From Paraburkholderia graminis C4D1M (GTDB taxonomy: Bacteria > Pseudomonadota > Gammaproteobacteria > Burkholderiales > Burkholderiaceae): a stretch of 64,000 nucleotides of DNA. Positions 42,416 through 51,143 of the stretch are shown in pieces. The first letter of the stretch is position 1, and the number at the start of each line of letters is the position of its first letter. A program made the position numbers and the translations under genes. The notes beneath the pieces were generated by a model. It saw only the letters and a program-made list of their open reading frames with translations, ran no database searches and was not told where the DNA came from. The DNA is taken from the NCBI RefSeq assembly GCF_000172415.1, contig NZ_ABLD01000021.1:1-64000 (forward strand), in the 5' to 3' direction.

Positions 42416-44917
42416 TCAAGGCTTATTCGACTCAAACAGATCCATGATCTGCTTCTTCTCGTTCGACGACACGCTCGGCGGCGGCACCGCCGGCGGCGTC
42501 ATACCCGCAGGGCCCACGCCGCCGACCGCATCGCTCACACCGGCCGTCGGATTCGCGGAATCGAGCCCGATACTCGCCACGAAACCATTCCCCGGCGTCA
42601 TATCCGAATAGAACAGCTCGCCGTCGACTGAAGTCACGCCGTCCGGTTGCGCCGGCTCGCTTTGCGGCACGCCGCGCAACGCGCGCTGCATGTACTCGAC
42701 CCAGATCGGCAACGCGAGTTGCGCGCCGAACTCGCGGCTGCCGAGCGTCTTCGGCTGGTCGTAACCCATCCACGCGACCGCGACGAGCGATTGCTGATAA
42801 CCGGCGAACCAGCCGTCCTTCGCGTCGTTGGTCGTACCCGTCTTGCCCTGCAAGTCCGAACGATGCAGCGCGTTGGTGCCCGCCCCCGTGCCCGCCGTCG
42901 CGACCGAATGCAACAGGCTGTTCATGATGTACGCGTTGCGCGGCTCGAGTGTGCGCGGCGCGTCGCGGCCGGCCGTCAGCGGTTGCGCTTTCGAAAGCGG
43001 CTCGCCGCGCGCGTCCGTGACTTCGCTGATCAGATACGGGTTGATCCGATAGCCGCCGTTGGCGAACACCGAATACGCGCCCGCCGATTGCAACGGCGTG
43101 ACGAGCCCCGCGCCGAGCGCCATCGGCAGATACGGCGGGGTCTTGTCGGCATCGAAACCGAAACGCTGCGTGACGAAGTCTTGCGCGTACTTCGTGCCGA
43201 TATACGACAGGATGCGGATCGACACCAGGTTCTTCGACTTCTGCAACGCGAGGCGCAGCGGCATCGGACCGTCGGGCTGATCGTCGTCCTTCGGCTCCCA
43301 TGCGTCGCCGCCTGGCGTGCTCGACGGGAAGTACAACGGCGCGTCGTTGATGATCGTCGCCGGTCCGAGGCCCTTGTCGAGTGCGGCCGAATAGATGAAC
43401 GGCTTGAAGCTCGAACCCGGCTGACGCCATGCCTGCGTCACGTGGTTGAACTTGTTCTTGTTGAAATCGAAGCCGCCGACGAGCGCGCGAATCGCGCCGT
43501 CCTGCGGCGTCAGCGACACAAGCGCGCCTTCCACTTGCGGAAGCTGCGTTATCTGCCAGTTGCCCTTGTCGTCGCTCATCACGCGCACGATCGAGCCGGG
43601 CTTGATCTTCGTCGCCGACGCGGCGCGCGCGCTCAGCGCATTCGCCACAAAGCGCAAGCCCTCGCCGCTCATCGTGACCTGCGTGCCGTCGACGAGTTGC
43701 GCCTTCACCTGCTTCGGACTCGCGTCCGTCACGACGGCGGCGACGAGTTCGCCGTTATCCGGATGATCGGTGAGCGCGTCGTCGATCGTCTGATCGCGGT
43801 CGTCGCCCGCAGCCGGCAATTGCACGAAGCCTTCCGGCCCGCGATAACCGTGGCGCCGCTCGTAATCCATCACGCCCTTGCGCACCGCGCGATACGCGGC
43901 GTCCTGGTCGGCGGAATCGATCGTGGTCGTCACGTTCAGGCCGCGCGTATAAGTTTCGTCCTTGTACTGCGCATACATCATCTGCCGAACCATTTCGGCA
44001 ATGTACTCGGCGTGCACGCTGTATTCGTTGCCCGGATTGCGCGTGTGAATCTCTTCCTTCACCGCCTGGTCGTACTGCTCCTGGCTGATATAGCGAAGCT
44101 CGAACATGCGCCTCAGAATGTATTCCTGACGGATCTTCGCGCGCTTGGGGTTCACCACGGGGTTATACGCGGACGGCGCTTTCGGCAGACCCGCGAGCAT
44201 CGCGGCCTGCGCGAGCGTGATGTCTTTCAGATCCTTGCCGAAGTACACGCGGGCCGCCGCCGCGAAACCATACGCGCGCTCGCCCAGATAAATCTGGTTC
44301 ATGTACAGCTCGAGAATCTGGTCCTTCGTCAACGCGCGCTCGATCTTGTACGCGAGCAGCATTTCATAGACCTTGCGCGTATAGGTCTTCTCGCTCGACA
44401 GGAAGAAGTTGCGCGCGACCTGCATCGTGATCGTGCTCGCGCCCTGCGACGCGCCGCCGTGCGCGAGATCCGCGAAACCCGCGCGCAAGATGCCGAGAAA
44501 GTCGACGCCGCCGTGCTCGTAGAATCGATAGTCCTCGATCGCGAGCACGGCTTTTTTCATCTGGTCGGGAATGTCCTGGAAGCGCACGAGAGAGCGCCGC
44601 TCCTCGCCGAATTCGCCGATCAGCACATGGTCCGCCGTGTAGACGCGCAGAGGCACTTTCGGACGATAGTCGGTGAGCGCGTCGAGCGAGGGCAGGTTCG
44701 GCCCCATCACGACGAGCGCATAGCCGACGATCAGCGCGCCCACCACGGCGACAATCGCCGCGAAGCTCGCGAACCAGATCGCGATGGTCGCGCCGATCGG
44801 GCGGCCGCGTTCTTCGCGATCTCGCGAAGCGGCGTTGCGTCCCTCGGTGCGGCGGTAGGAGTCCCGGTCTTGACCGGCGGGAGAATGCGAAGAATGCGGT
44901 CGTTTGATGATTGGCAT
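42416..44917 (-). CDS. mrcA: Penicillin-binding protein 1A
   Basis: An 833-residue bifunctional peptidoglycan synthase. A short cytoplasmic tail and one membrane helix (about residues 42-68) precede the GT51 glycosyltransferase domain, with catalytic Glu128 in EDYRFYEHGG and the GASTITMQVARN motif. An OB-like region is followed by the transpeptidase domain with the SxxK serine at Ser502 (PGSSFKP) and KTGTT. The start MPIIKRPHSS is chosen over an upstream TTG. It makes and cross-links glycan strands at the cell periphery and is a target of beta-lactams. Confidence 0.95.
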   Translation of the reverse strand: MPIIKRPHSSHSPAGQDRDSYRRTEGRNAASRDREERGRPIGATIAIWFASFAAIVAVVGALIVGYALVVMGPNLPSLDALTDYRPKVPLRVYTADHVLIGEFGEERRSLVRFQDIPDQMKKAVLAIEDYRFYEHGGVDFLGILRAGFADLAHGGASQGASTITMQVARNFFLSSEKTYTRKVYEMLLAYKIERALTKDQILELYMNQIYLGERAYGFAAAARVYFGKDLKDITLAQAAMLAGLPKAPSAYNPVVNPKRAKIRQEYILRRMFELRYISQEQYDQAVKEEIHTRNPGNEYSVHAEYIAEMVRQMMYAQYKDETYTRGLNVTTTIDSADQDAAYRAVRKGVMDYERRHGYRGPEGFVQLPAAGDDRDQTIDDALTDHPDNGELVAAVVTDASPKQVKAQLVDGTQVTMSGEGLRFVANALSARAASATKIKPGSIVRVMSDDKGNWQITQLPQVEGALVSLTPQDGAIRALVGGFDFNKNKFNHVTQAWRQPGSSFKPFIYSAALDKGLGPATIINDAPLYFPSSTPGGDAWEPKDDDQPDGPMPLRLALQKSKNLVSIRILSYIGTKYAQDFVTQRFGFDADKTPPYLPMALGAGLVTPLQSAGAYSVFANGGYRINPYLISEVTDARGEPLSKAQPLTAGRDAPRTLEPRNAYIMNSLLHSVATAGTGAGTNALHRSDLQGKTGTTNDAKDGWFAGYQQSLVAVAWMGYDQPKTLGSREFGAQLALPIWVEYMQRALRGVPQSEPAQPDGVTSVDGELFYSDMTPGNGFVASIGLDSANPTAGVSDAVGGVGPAGMTPPAVPPPSVSSNEKKQIMDLFESNKP

Positions 44918-45142
44918 GACTGGAATAGTGGGCGCGTGAATCAATGGCGTGACTCAGTCTCATGACTCAGTGGATGACTGAATGCCATGACCGGATGCCA
45001 TGATTCAACGCCTTGTTCTCGCGCTTGAAGCGCGCATGAATCCTGAGCGGGCGTTGTCCGGGACGCAAACCGCCGCGCGACCCTTTGCCCCCGCGAGTCG
45101 CCACGGCGCGCCCGAACAGTGTCCGGCGCAACGTAACAGCGC

Positions 45143-45169
45143 ATTTTAAAGAAATCAAGCCGCGCTCAA
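45143..45169 (-). promoter_or_regulatory. Candidate mrcA promoter
   Basis: On the minus strand TTGAGC (45164-45169) and TAAAAT (45143-45148) are 15 bases apart. The spacing is short and the implied leader is over 200 bases, so this is tentative. Confidence 0.25.
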
Positions 45170-45267
45170 CGCAGTTTTTTTGTAAGAATTCCCTTCGCGC
45201 CGCCCCCGGCGGCGCGCGCTTGAGTAGATTCGGCAAGCTTTCGATGCGCTTGCGCACACAGCGCGAG

Positions 45268-45302
45268 TTATCAACAGAAAACGTTCACAAGCCTGTGGAC
45301 AA
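45268..45302. other. Two DnaA-box-like words
   Basis: TTATCAACA (45268-45276) and TGTGGACAA (45294-45302, the reverse of TTGTCCACA) each differ by one or two bases from TTATNCACA. They are 17 bases apart. No other sign of a replication origin is present. Confidence 0.25.
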
Positions 45303-45449
45303 GCCCACCAAAAACGCCACAAGCCGTTGATGTCACGGCATTTTCACGACGCGCCCGTTTGCGATCGGCGCAACTCGTCATATGATGGATTCGGCGCACG
45401 CCGATGCGCGCCGCGAAGCGCCACACCAACAAAAGTATGCGAGCCGATC

Positions 45450-46139
45450 ATGACAAAGCCCAGCGAACGCATCGTCGTATTCGTTACGCCCGCGCAGAAA
45501 CGCGCGATCGCCGCCACCGCCGACGAGCTCGGCATCAGCGTCAGCGAGCTCATGCGGCGCGCGGTGCTGAGTTTCGACGCGACGAGCGAGCAGGTGAAAG
45601 CGGCGAGCATCGTCGACAGGCTCAATGCGCCGCGCGCACCGGATGCGCTCGACGCCGCGCTGCGGCGCGTCGCGCAGGACACGGAGCATGCGCGCGCGGC
45701 GCTGCCGCCAGGCTTGCGCACGCGCGCGAGCAGCGAGGCGAGCGGACTCGCGAACGCCGACGCAAACCACGCACTGCCCGATGCGGCGAACCGCGCGGCG
45801 CATGAGCCGATCAGGTCGTCAGGCAAAGCGCTTGCGGGTAGCGCGCCGCACGCATCTCAACCCGCTCCTTCCGAACCCGCCCCGCTGCTGCCCGCCGATG
45901 TGCTGGCCGCGCTCACTGCCGACGTCGATGAAGACGCCGTCGCTACGGCCGAAGCCGTCGCGCGAGTCGCCGCGGCCCGAGCGGCTGCCGATCAGAAGCC
46001 GGCGCCCGCTGCCGTCACCACGCAGACGCAAGTACAGACGCACATAAAGAGCGTATTGAAGCGCCCTCGCCTCGACATCGCGCGCGATGACGACGATCCG
46101 CAAGGCGATCTGGGCCCCGAAGGCGGACGCTTCGCCTAG
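45450..46139 (+). CDS. Ribbon-helix-helix protein with long disordered tail
   Basis: A 229-residue protein. The first about 45 residues (TKPSERIVVFVTPAQKRAIAATADELGISVSELMRRAVLSF) look like a ribbon-helix-helix DNA-binding domain, as in Arc/MetJ-type repressors and antitoxins. The remaining 180 residues are Ala/Pro/Asp-rich, probably disordered, ending in an acidic DDDDPQGDLGPEGGRFA. No toxin partner is adjacent. The start is chosen because the fold begins there; 41 upstream in-frame residues are Arg/Cys-rich and unsupported. Function unknown. Confidence 0.65.
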   Translation: MTKPSERIVVFVTPAQKRAIAATADELGISVSELMRRAVLSFDATSEQVKAASIVDRLNAPRAPDALDAALRRVAQDTEHARAALPPGLRTRASSEASGLANADANHALPDAANRAAHEPIRSSGKALAGSAPHASQPAPSEPAPLLPADVLAALTADVDEDAVATAEAVARVAAARAAADQKPAPAAVTTQTQVQTHIKSVLKRPRLDIARDDDDPQGDLGPEGGRFA

Positions 46140-46556
46140 CGCCGGCGAAACGCAATGGAGGTGTAAGGCGGATGTACGATGCAAGCTCATCGTCTCCGCG
46201 CGCTTACGCTTTCGCAACCATCGCTCAATTCACGCCGACGACACTCGCCGCTCGCACACTGAGCGGCTCGCGCATCGTGCCCTTTAAGCGCATTTTAAGA
46301 GAGCCCGTGGTGTAATATCCGCGAGCCGCTGAAGGGACGCGCTCGCGTGTTTATCATCGAAGCTTGCCGCTTCATCACGCGACGCATGCGCGAACCGGCC
46401 GGACAATTTGCGCTCGTGCTATTGCATTCCGCACGCGCGCCCCGACCTCCGGTCCGAACGCTGCGCGGCTTGTCGCGCGGCGGCGTAAAGTAGCAGTGGC
46501 AAGCAATCGAACGCGCGTGAACTATTCAGCGCCGACACCATTCTTTGGAGGTTTTC
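46140..46556. other. Intergenic region before pspA
   Basis: 417 bases without a supported gene. An A/T-rich patch with TGTAATAT at 46311-46318 may be part of a promoter. No sigma-54 site of the kind that drives enteric pspA is evident. Confidence 0.45.
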
Positions 46557-47237
46557 ATGTCGCTTTTTGACAGCATTTCGCGCACGCTAAAAGGTCTCCT
46601 GAACGATGCGGCCGACTCCGTGCAGGACCCGTCGCGCGACTCGCGCCAGATCGTGCGCGAACTGGACGAGAGCATCGGCAAGGCCGAAAATTCGCTGATC
46701 GAGATTCAGGCGCAGGTGGCCACGCAGCAAAGCAAGCGCGATGTTGCCGCCGACAAGGCGAAGAAGTATGAAGACGGCGCGAAGCGCGCGCTGCAATCCG
46801 GCGACGAAGCGCTCGCGCGTGAAGCGCTGAGCGCGCAAGCCACCGCCGAGGCGGAACGCGATGCACTGACGAAGGAACTCGCCACGCTCGAGCCGTCGGT
46901 CGCGCAGTTGAAGAGCCAGATCGAAGACATGCGCGCGCGCCGCAACGATCTGAACGCACGGTCCAACATTCTCCAGGCCAAGCAGCAGATCGCCGAGGCG
47001 AAAGACGTCGCTGCGACGGCGCTCGGCGGCATCGGCGGAAAAAACCTTTCCGAAGATTTTCAGAAGCTCGAGGACAAGGTCGCGCTGTCGAATGCACGGT
47101 CGGACGCACGCCTGAATTCCGCCGACGTCAAAAGCGGCAAGGCGCTCGACGACAAACTCGCGGATCTGAACCGCGGCCCGTCGGTGGAAGACCGTCTCGA
47201 AGCGCTGAAGAAGCAGCTCAATACGCCGGCCCAGTAA
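46557..47237 (+). CDS. pspA: PspA/IM30 family protein
   Basis: A 226-residue coiled-coil protein of the phage-shock-protein A family, which coats and stabilises the inner membrane under stress. It starts MSLFDSISRTLKGLLNDAADSVQDPSR (amphipathic helix 0/1) and continues as long heptad-rich helices to about residue 160, with a short C-terminal helix. GGAGG lies six bases before the start. No pspB, pspC or pspF is adjacent. The next gene, a TPR membrane protein, probably belongs to the same unit. Confidence 0.9.
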   Translation: MSLFDSISRTLKGLLNDAADSVQDPSRDSRQIVRELDESIGKAENSLIEIQAQVATQQSKRDVAADKAKKYEDGAKRALQSGDEALAREALSAQATAEAERDALTKELATLEPSVAQLKSQIEDMRARRNDLNARSNILQAKQQIAEAKDVAATALGGIGGKNLSEDFQKLEDKVALSNARSDARLNSADVKSGKALDDKLADLNRGPSVEDRLEALKKQLNTPAQ

Positions 47238-47351
47238 TTGCGTGAGTAGTGTCTGACGGCAGGCCGGTGAGCGTGGATGTTTAACCGGCCGCCGGCCGCC
47301 GGCCGCCGCCGGATCGCCGGCCCGGCGCAATCGACTGAAGGAGACGGGCGT

Positions 47352-48581
47352 ATGACGCCCGGTCCGCAAATGAAAAAACTTATCGCAAGCGCATTCGTCT
47401 CGCTCATGCTCGTTTCGGCCGCGGCGTTTGCCGTGCCGACCGTGCAGCAGATCGAATCCGCGATGTCGCAAGGCAACTGGCAGCAGGCCGACGCCGGCTT
47501 GTCCGAAGTGCTGCAGGCGCATCCGAACAATGCGCGCGCGCATTACCTGTACAGCCAGGTGCTCGACCGTGAAGGCCGCTATGGCGACGCGCTCGCGCAG
47601 CTTCAACAGGCAAAGACGCTCGACCCGCAAATCCGTTTCACCGATCCCACGCGTTTCGCACAAGTCGAGGCGCGCATTCGTCGGGACGCCGAACGGGTGG
47701 GCAACGCGAACGCCAAATCGACGAGCCGCGCGGACAACCCGTTCGCCCAGCAGAACGCGAACACACCGACCTTGCAGCAGCAGGCCGGACTCGCGCCGCA
47801 AGTGCCGCAAGCGCCTGAGCGCCACGGCCCGGGCATCGGCATGTGGGTCGGCATTCTGCTTATCGTGGGCGTAATCGCGCTCGTGTTGCGCTGGACCTTG
47901 CGTCGCGCCCGCACGCAAGACGACACGCGCGCGAACGACGATCGTCGCGTGCAACTCAAGCGTGCAACCGACCTGCTCAACACCGTGCGTTCGCTGAAAC
48001 TCGACGTGAAGCTCTCCACTGCGCCCGGTCACGAAGCGCTCGAAAAGGAAGTCGAAGCAACCGAAGACCAGTTGCGCACGCTCGTCGAAGCGCTGTCGAA
48101 CAGCAAGAATCCGGTGCCGCCGTATCAGCTCGATGAACTGGAGCAGCGCATCGGCAGCCTGCGCGCACGCGCCGAAGGCCGGCCCGATCCGAATGCGGCA
48201 GCCGCGGCGGGCAACGAGCAGTCGCCGTATGCGCGCGAAGCCGAGCGCTTCGGCAATCCGCCGCAAGCGCCCTATCCGCAGCAAGGTCCGTATCAGCAGC
48301 AACCGCCTGTTGTCGTGCAGCAAGGCGGCGGTTTCGGCGGCGGCATGGGCGGGCTGCTGACCGGCGTGCTGCTCGGCGAGGCGCTGAACTCGGGGCGTGA
48401 ACGCGTCGTGGAGCGCGACGTCATCGTCGACGATGAAGGGCGCAGGCGCGGCAACTCAGGCGACAATGGCGGCGGGCTCGATTTCGGCCAGGGCTCGAAC
48501 GACTGGAACGACAACAGCGGCGGCGGCATCGACATGGGCAGCAACGACGATTCCGGCGGCTGGAGCGACGACAATACCTGA
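47352..48581 (+). CDS. TPR-containing membrane protein downstream of pspA
   Basis: A 409-residue protein. A signal peptide or N-terminal anchor is at residues 7-28 (MKKLIASAFVSLMLVSAAAFA), a TPR-like pair at about 35-95 (WQQADAGLSEVLQAHPNNARAHYLYSQVLDREGRYGDALAQLQQA), one transmembrane helix at about 163-183 (MWVGILLIVGVIALVL), a helical cytoplasmic part, and a Gly/Asn/Asp/Ser-rich tail (GGGFGGGMGG...GGWSDDNT). The start is set by AGGAG before ATG 47352. A role in membrane stress with PspA is inferred from position only. A strong terminator follows. Confidence 0.8.
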   Translation: MTPGPQMKKLIASAFVSLMLVSAAAFAVPTVQQIESAMSQGNWQQADAGLSEVLQAHPNNARAHYLYSQVLDREGRYGDALAQLQQAKTLDPQIRFTDPTRFAQVEARIRRDAERVGNANAKSTSRADNPFAQQNANTPTLQQQAGLAPQVPQAPERHGPGIGMWVGILLIVGVIALVLRWTLRRARTQDDTRANDDRRVQLKRATDLLNTVRSLKLDVKLSTAPGHEALEKEVEATEDQLRTLVEALSNSKNPVPPYQLDELEQRIGSLRARAEGRPDPNAAAAAGNEQSPYAREAERFGNPPQAPYPQQGPYQQQPPVVVQQGGGFGGGMGGLLTGVLLGEALNSGRERVVERDVIVDDEGRRRGNSGDNGGGLDFGQGSNDWNDNSGGGIDMGSNDDSGGWSDDNT

Positions 48582-48628
48582 GTCCTCGCGCTCTTTCAGT
48601 CGCGGCACTCTCCGCGTGTGCATTGAAG

Positions 48629-48658
48629 ACAGGCTCCTACACGGAGCCTGTTTTTTTT
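48629..48658 (+). terminator. Strong intrinsic terminator
   Basis: ACAGGCTCC (48629-48637) pairs with GGAGCCTGT (48643-48651), a nine-bp stem with a five-base loop, followed by an eight-T run. It ends the pspA-TPR unit. Confidence 0.92.
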
Positions 48659-48678
48659 GCCTGCACGTTCAGCGAAAA

Positions 48679-49377
48679 TCACGCGCGCCGCGAGACAGGC
48701 GCCCGCGCCTCCTCCTGCTGCGCGAGCAGCACCGAGCCCGCAAAAAGCCTCACGATAAAACGCTCCGCATAGCCGACGAGCGCATCGCGGCGCGCGGCGT
48801 CGGCATCGAGATACTCGGCGGAGAGATGAAACAGTTGCAGCACGATCTGCGTGCAGACTTCATCGACGACATCGTGCGAAAGTGTGGGCATTAGCTGCAA
48901 CTGAACGACGTCGTCGGCCATTTCCGCCGACACCGCATGAAGCGTCGCGCGCACTGCCTCACGCAATGCCGGCGACGTGCCGTGATATTCCGCTAACGCA
49001 CTCAGAAACGCATCGCGGTTTTCGAGCGCAAACATGAAGAACGCGACGCACGCGCGCCGCGGCACGCTATGCGGTTCGTCATGCGCGGCGAGCCAGCGCT
49101 CGCGTCGCAGCATCGGCCGCAAACGGCGGCTGACCGAATCGACGGCCTCGCGCGCGAGTTCATCGAGCGTGCCGAAATGCCGATAAAACGTGTTCGGATT
49201 CAGTCCCGCCTCGCGTGCGAGTTCGCGCAAACCCAGACTCGCAAAGCCGCGCCCGCCCGCGGTCAAGCGCAACGCGGCTTCGATCAGTTTGCGTTTGCCG
49301 GGCGGCAGTTCCTGTTCTGCCGCAGCGTCGCGCGCGGGCTGCCGCGCCGTTTCCGATACGGATTTCATCGCGTTCAT
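48679..49377 (-). CDS. TetR family regulator beside monooxygenase genes
   Basis: A 232-residue TetR-type regulator. The helix-turn-helix is at about residues 27-75 (KRKLIEAALRLTAGGRGFASLGLRELAREAGLNPNTFYRHFGTLDEL), resembling FabR-like regulators of lipid metabolism. It is divergent from the monooxygenase-hydrolase pair. The start could be this ATG or another nearby in-frame codon; neither ribosome site is strong. It probably controls the divergent pair. Confidence 0.88.
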   Translation of the reverse strand: MNAMKSVSETARQPARDAAAEQELPPGKRKLIEAALRLTAGGRGFASLGLRELAREAGLNPNTFYRHFGTLDELAREAVDSVSRRLRPMLRRERWLAAHDEPHSVPRRACVAFFMFALENRDAFLSALAEYHGTSPALREAVRATLHAVSAEMADDVVQLQLMPTLSHDVVDEVCTQIVLQLFHLSAEYLDADAARRDALVGYAERFIVRLFAGSVLLAQQEEARAPVSRRA

Positions 49378-49433
49378 GGTGACTTTCAATCGCCGCGCGG
49401 GACGCGCGTTTGATAGACGTACTCTAAACGATC

Positions 49434-49462
49434 TTGACGCGAGGTGTACAGTTGTCTACCCT
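49434..49462 (+). promoter_or_regulatory. Candidate promoter and operator of the monooxygenase gene
   Basis: TTGACG (49434-49439) and TACCCT (49457-49462) are 17 bases apart. An imperfect repeat GTGTACA-gt-TGTCTAC (49444-49459) covers the spacer and is a candidate site for the divergent TetR protein. Confidence 0.45.
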
Positions 49463-49538
49463 GCGCGTTACGTTTGGGCGGCTACGCGGCTTACCGTGTG
49501 CGCACGCAGCGCCCGACTTCCCCTTGCAGGAGATCGAC

Positions 49539-51047
49539 GTGACGTCCGCTGCATTTGCCGCATCCGCTGCATCACCACAAGCTGTCGCGCCGCGCATCGC
49601 CATTGTGGGGAGCGGCTTCTCCGGCATCGGCATGGCCGTGCGGCTGCAAAAAATGGGCATCACGTCGTTCACCCTCTATGAAGCCGCCGCGGACATCGGC
49701 GGGACATGGCGCGACAATACCTATCCGGGCGCCGAGTGCGACGTGCCCTCGCATCTGTATTCGTTTTCGTTCGAGCCGAACCCGGCGTGGTCGCGCGCCT
49801 TCAGCGGCCAGAACGAAATTCTCGCTTATCTGAAGCATTGCGCGCGCAAGTATGGCGTGGACCGTTACGTGCGTTGCAATGCGCGCGTGGTGGCCGCGCG
49901 CTTCGACGAAGCACGTCATGTGTGGCAGATCGAGCTCGATGCCGGCGGCATGCGCGAGAGCATCGAGGCCGACGTATTGATCGCCGCGAGCGGTCCGCTG
50001 TCGCGGCCGGCGATGCCGCGCATCGCGGGACTGGAGAACTTCAAAGGCAAGCTGTTTCATTCCGCGCGCTGGGATCACGCGTATCCGCTCGAAGGCAAGC
50101 ACGTCGCCGTGATCGGCACGGGTGCGAGCGCGATTCAGTTCGTGCCGCAAATCCAGCCGCGCGTCGCCCGGCTCGATCTGTTCCAGCGCACCGCGCCGTG
50201 GATCATGCCGAAGCCGGACAAGCGCATCGGCGAACGCGCGCGCTGGCTTTTCGAACATCTGCCGTTCACGCAGCGATTCGTGCGCAGCGCGATCTACTGG
50301 AAGCTCGAATCGCAGGCGATTGCTTTCGTTAGTCATCCAAAGCTAATGAAGCGCCCGATGAAGCTGTGCCTCAGCTATCTCGAGCGGCGCGTGAAAGACC
50401 CTGAGTTGCGCGCGACGCTCACGCCGAACTACCGCCTCGGCTGCAAGCGCGTGCTGCTGTCGAGCAACTACTATCGCGCGCTCATCGAGCCGAATGTGAA
50501 CGTGATCACGACGGGCATCCGCGAGATCGTCGCGGACGGCATCGTGACAGAAGACGGCGCGCATCATCGTGCGGATGCGATCATTTGCGGCACCGGCTTT
50601 CAGGTCAACGACGTCGGCGCGCCGTTCGACGTGACCGGCGTCGGCGGTGCGGACCTCGGCGCGCTGTGGCTGCGCGACGGCCCCGAAGCCTATCTCGGCG
50701 TGAGCGTCGCCGACTTTCCGAACTTCTTCATGATCGTCGGCCCGAACACCGGACTGGGCCACAACTCGATGATCTACATGATCGAGTCGCAAGTGCAGTA
50801 CATCGCCGATTGCCTGCGCGTGCTGCGCCGGCGCAACGCCCGCGCGATGAACCTGCGGCCCGACGTGCAGCGCGACTACAACGCGCGCCTGCAGCACGAT
50901 ATGCGGCGCTCGGTGTGGTCGAGCGGTTGCCATAGCTGGTATCAGACGCGAAGCGGCAAAGTGACCGCGCTGTGGCCGGGATTCAGTTTCAGCTTTCGCA
51001 AGAGGACGCGCCGCGTGCGGCCAGGCGATTACCGCTTTTTGCCTTGA
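49539..51047 (+). CDS. Flavin-containing Baeyer-Villiger-type monooxygenase
   Basis: A 502-residue FAD/NADPH monooxygenase. The first Rossmann motif is GSGFSG (residues 24-29). The Baeyer-Villiger-type fingerprint FKGKLFHSARWD (from residue 168) fits FxGxxxHxxxW(P/D), and the second Rossmann motif is VAVIGTGASAIQ. The end region GPNTGLGHNSMIYMIESQVQYI is typical. The reaction would insert oxygen into a ketone to give an ester or lactone. The GTG start has CAGGAG upstream. The hydrolase gene that follows could cleave the ester. Confidence 0.9.
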   Translation: MTSAAFAASAASPQAVAPRIAIVGSGFSGIGMAVRLQKMGITSFTLYEAAADIGGTWRDNTYPGAECDVPSHLYSFSFEPNPAWSRAFSGQNEILAYLKHCARKYGVDRYVRCNARVVAARFDEARHVWQIELDAGGMRESIEADVLIAASGPLSRPAMPRIAGLENFKGKLFHSARWDHAYPLEGKHVAVIGTGASAIQFVPQIQPRVARLDLFQRTAPWIMPKPDKRIGERARWLFEHLPFTQRFVRSAIYWKLESQAIAFVSHPKLMKRPMKLCLSYLERRVKDPELRATLTPNYRLGCKRVLLSSNYYRALIEPNVNVITTGIREIVADGIVTEDGAHHRADAIICGTGFQVNDVGAPFDVTGVGGADLGALWLRDGPEAYLGVSVADFPNFFMIVGPNTGLGHNSMIYMIESQVQYIADCLRVLRRRNARAMNLRPDVQRDYNARLQHDMRRSVWSSGCHSWYQTRSGKVTALWPGFSFSFRKRTRRVRPGDYRFLP

Positions 51048-51143
51048 GGAATGACGCTCACGCGGCGCGATTGCAAGTCACGTCGCCCGATCCGATGGCG
51101 ATTATTTAGTATCCCGATTCAAATAAAAAGGGAGACGGAAAAC

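Larger units (their letters stand above)
44918..45449. other. Divergent intergenic region between mrcA and RHH gene
   Basis: These 532 bases hold no gene. A minus-strand promoter candidate for mrcA (TTGAGC and TAAAAT, 15-base spacing) lies at 45143-45169, a GC-rich hairpin at 45196-45216, and two DnaA-box-like words at 45268-45302. Confidence 0.45.

Noticed and set aside
42647..44965. Open frame of 772 codons on the plus strand
   Set aside because: Mirror of mrcA; the minus-strand frame has all catalytic motifs of PBP1A.
45196..45216. GC-rich hairpin near mrcA as a terminator
   Set aside because: The T run lies on the wrong side for either neighbouring transcript.
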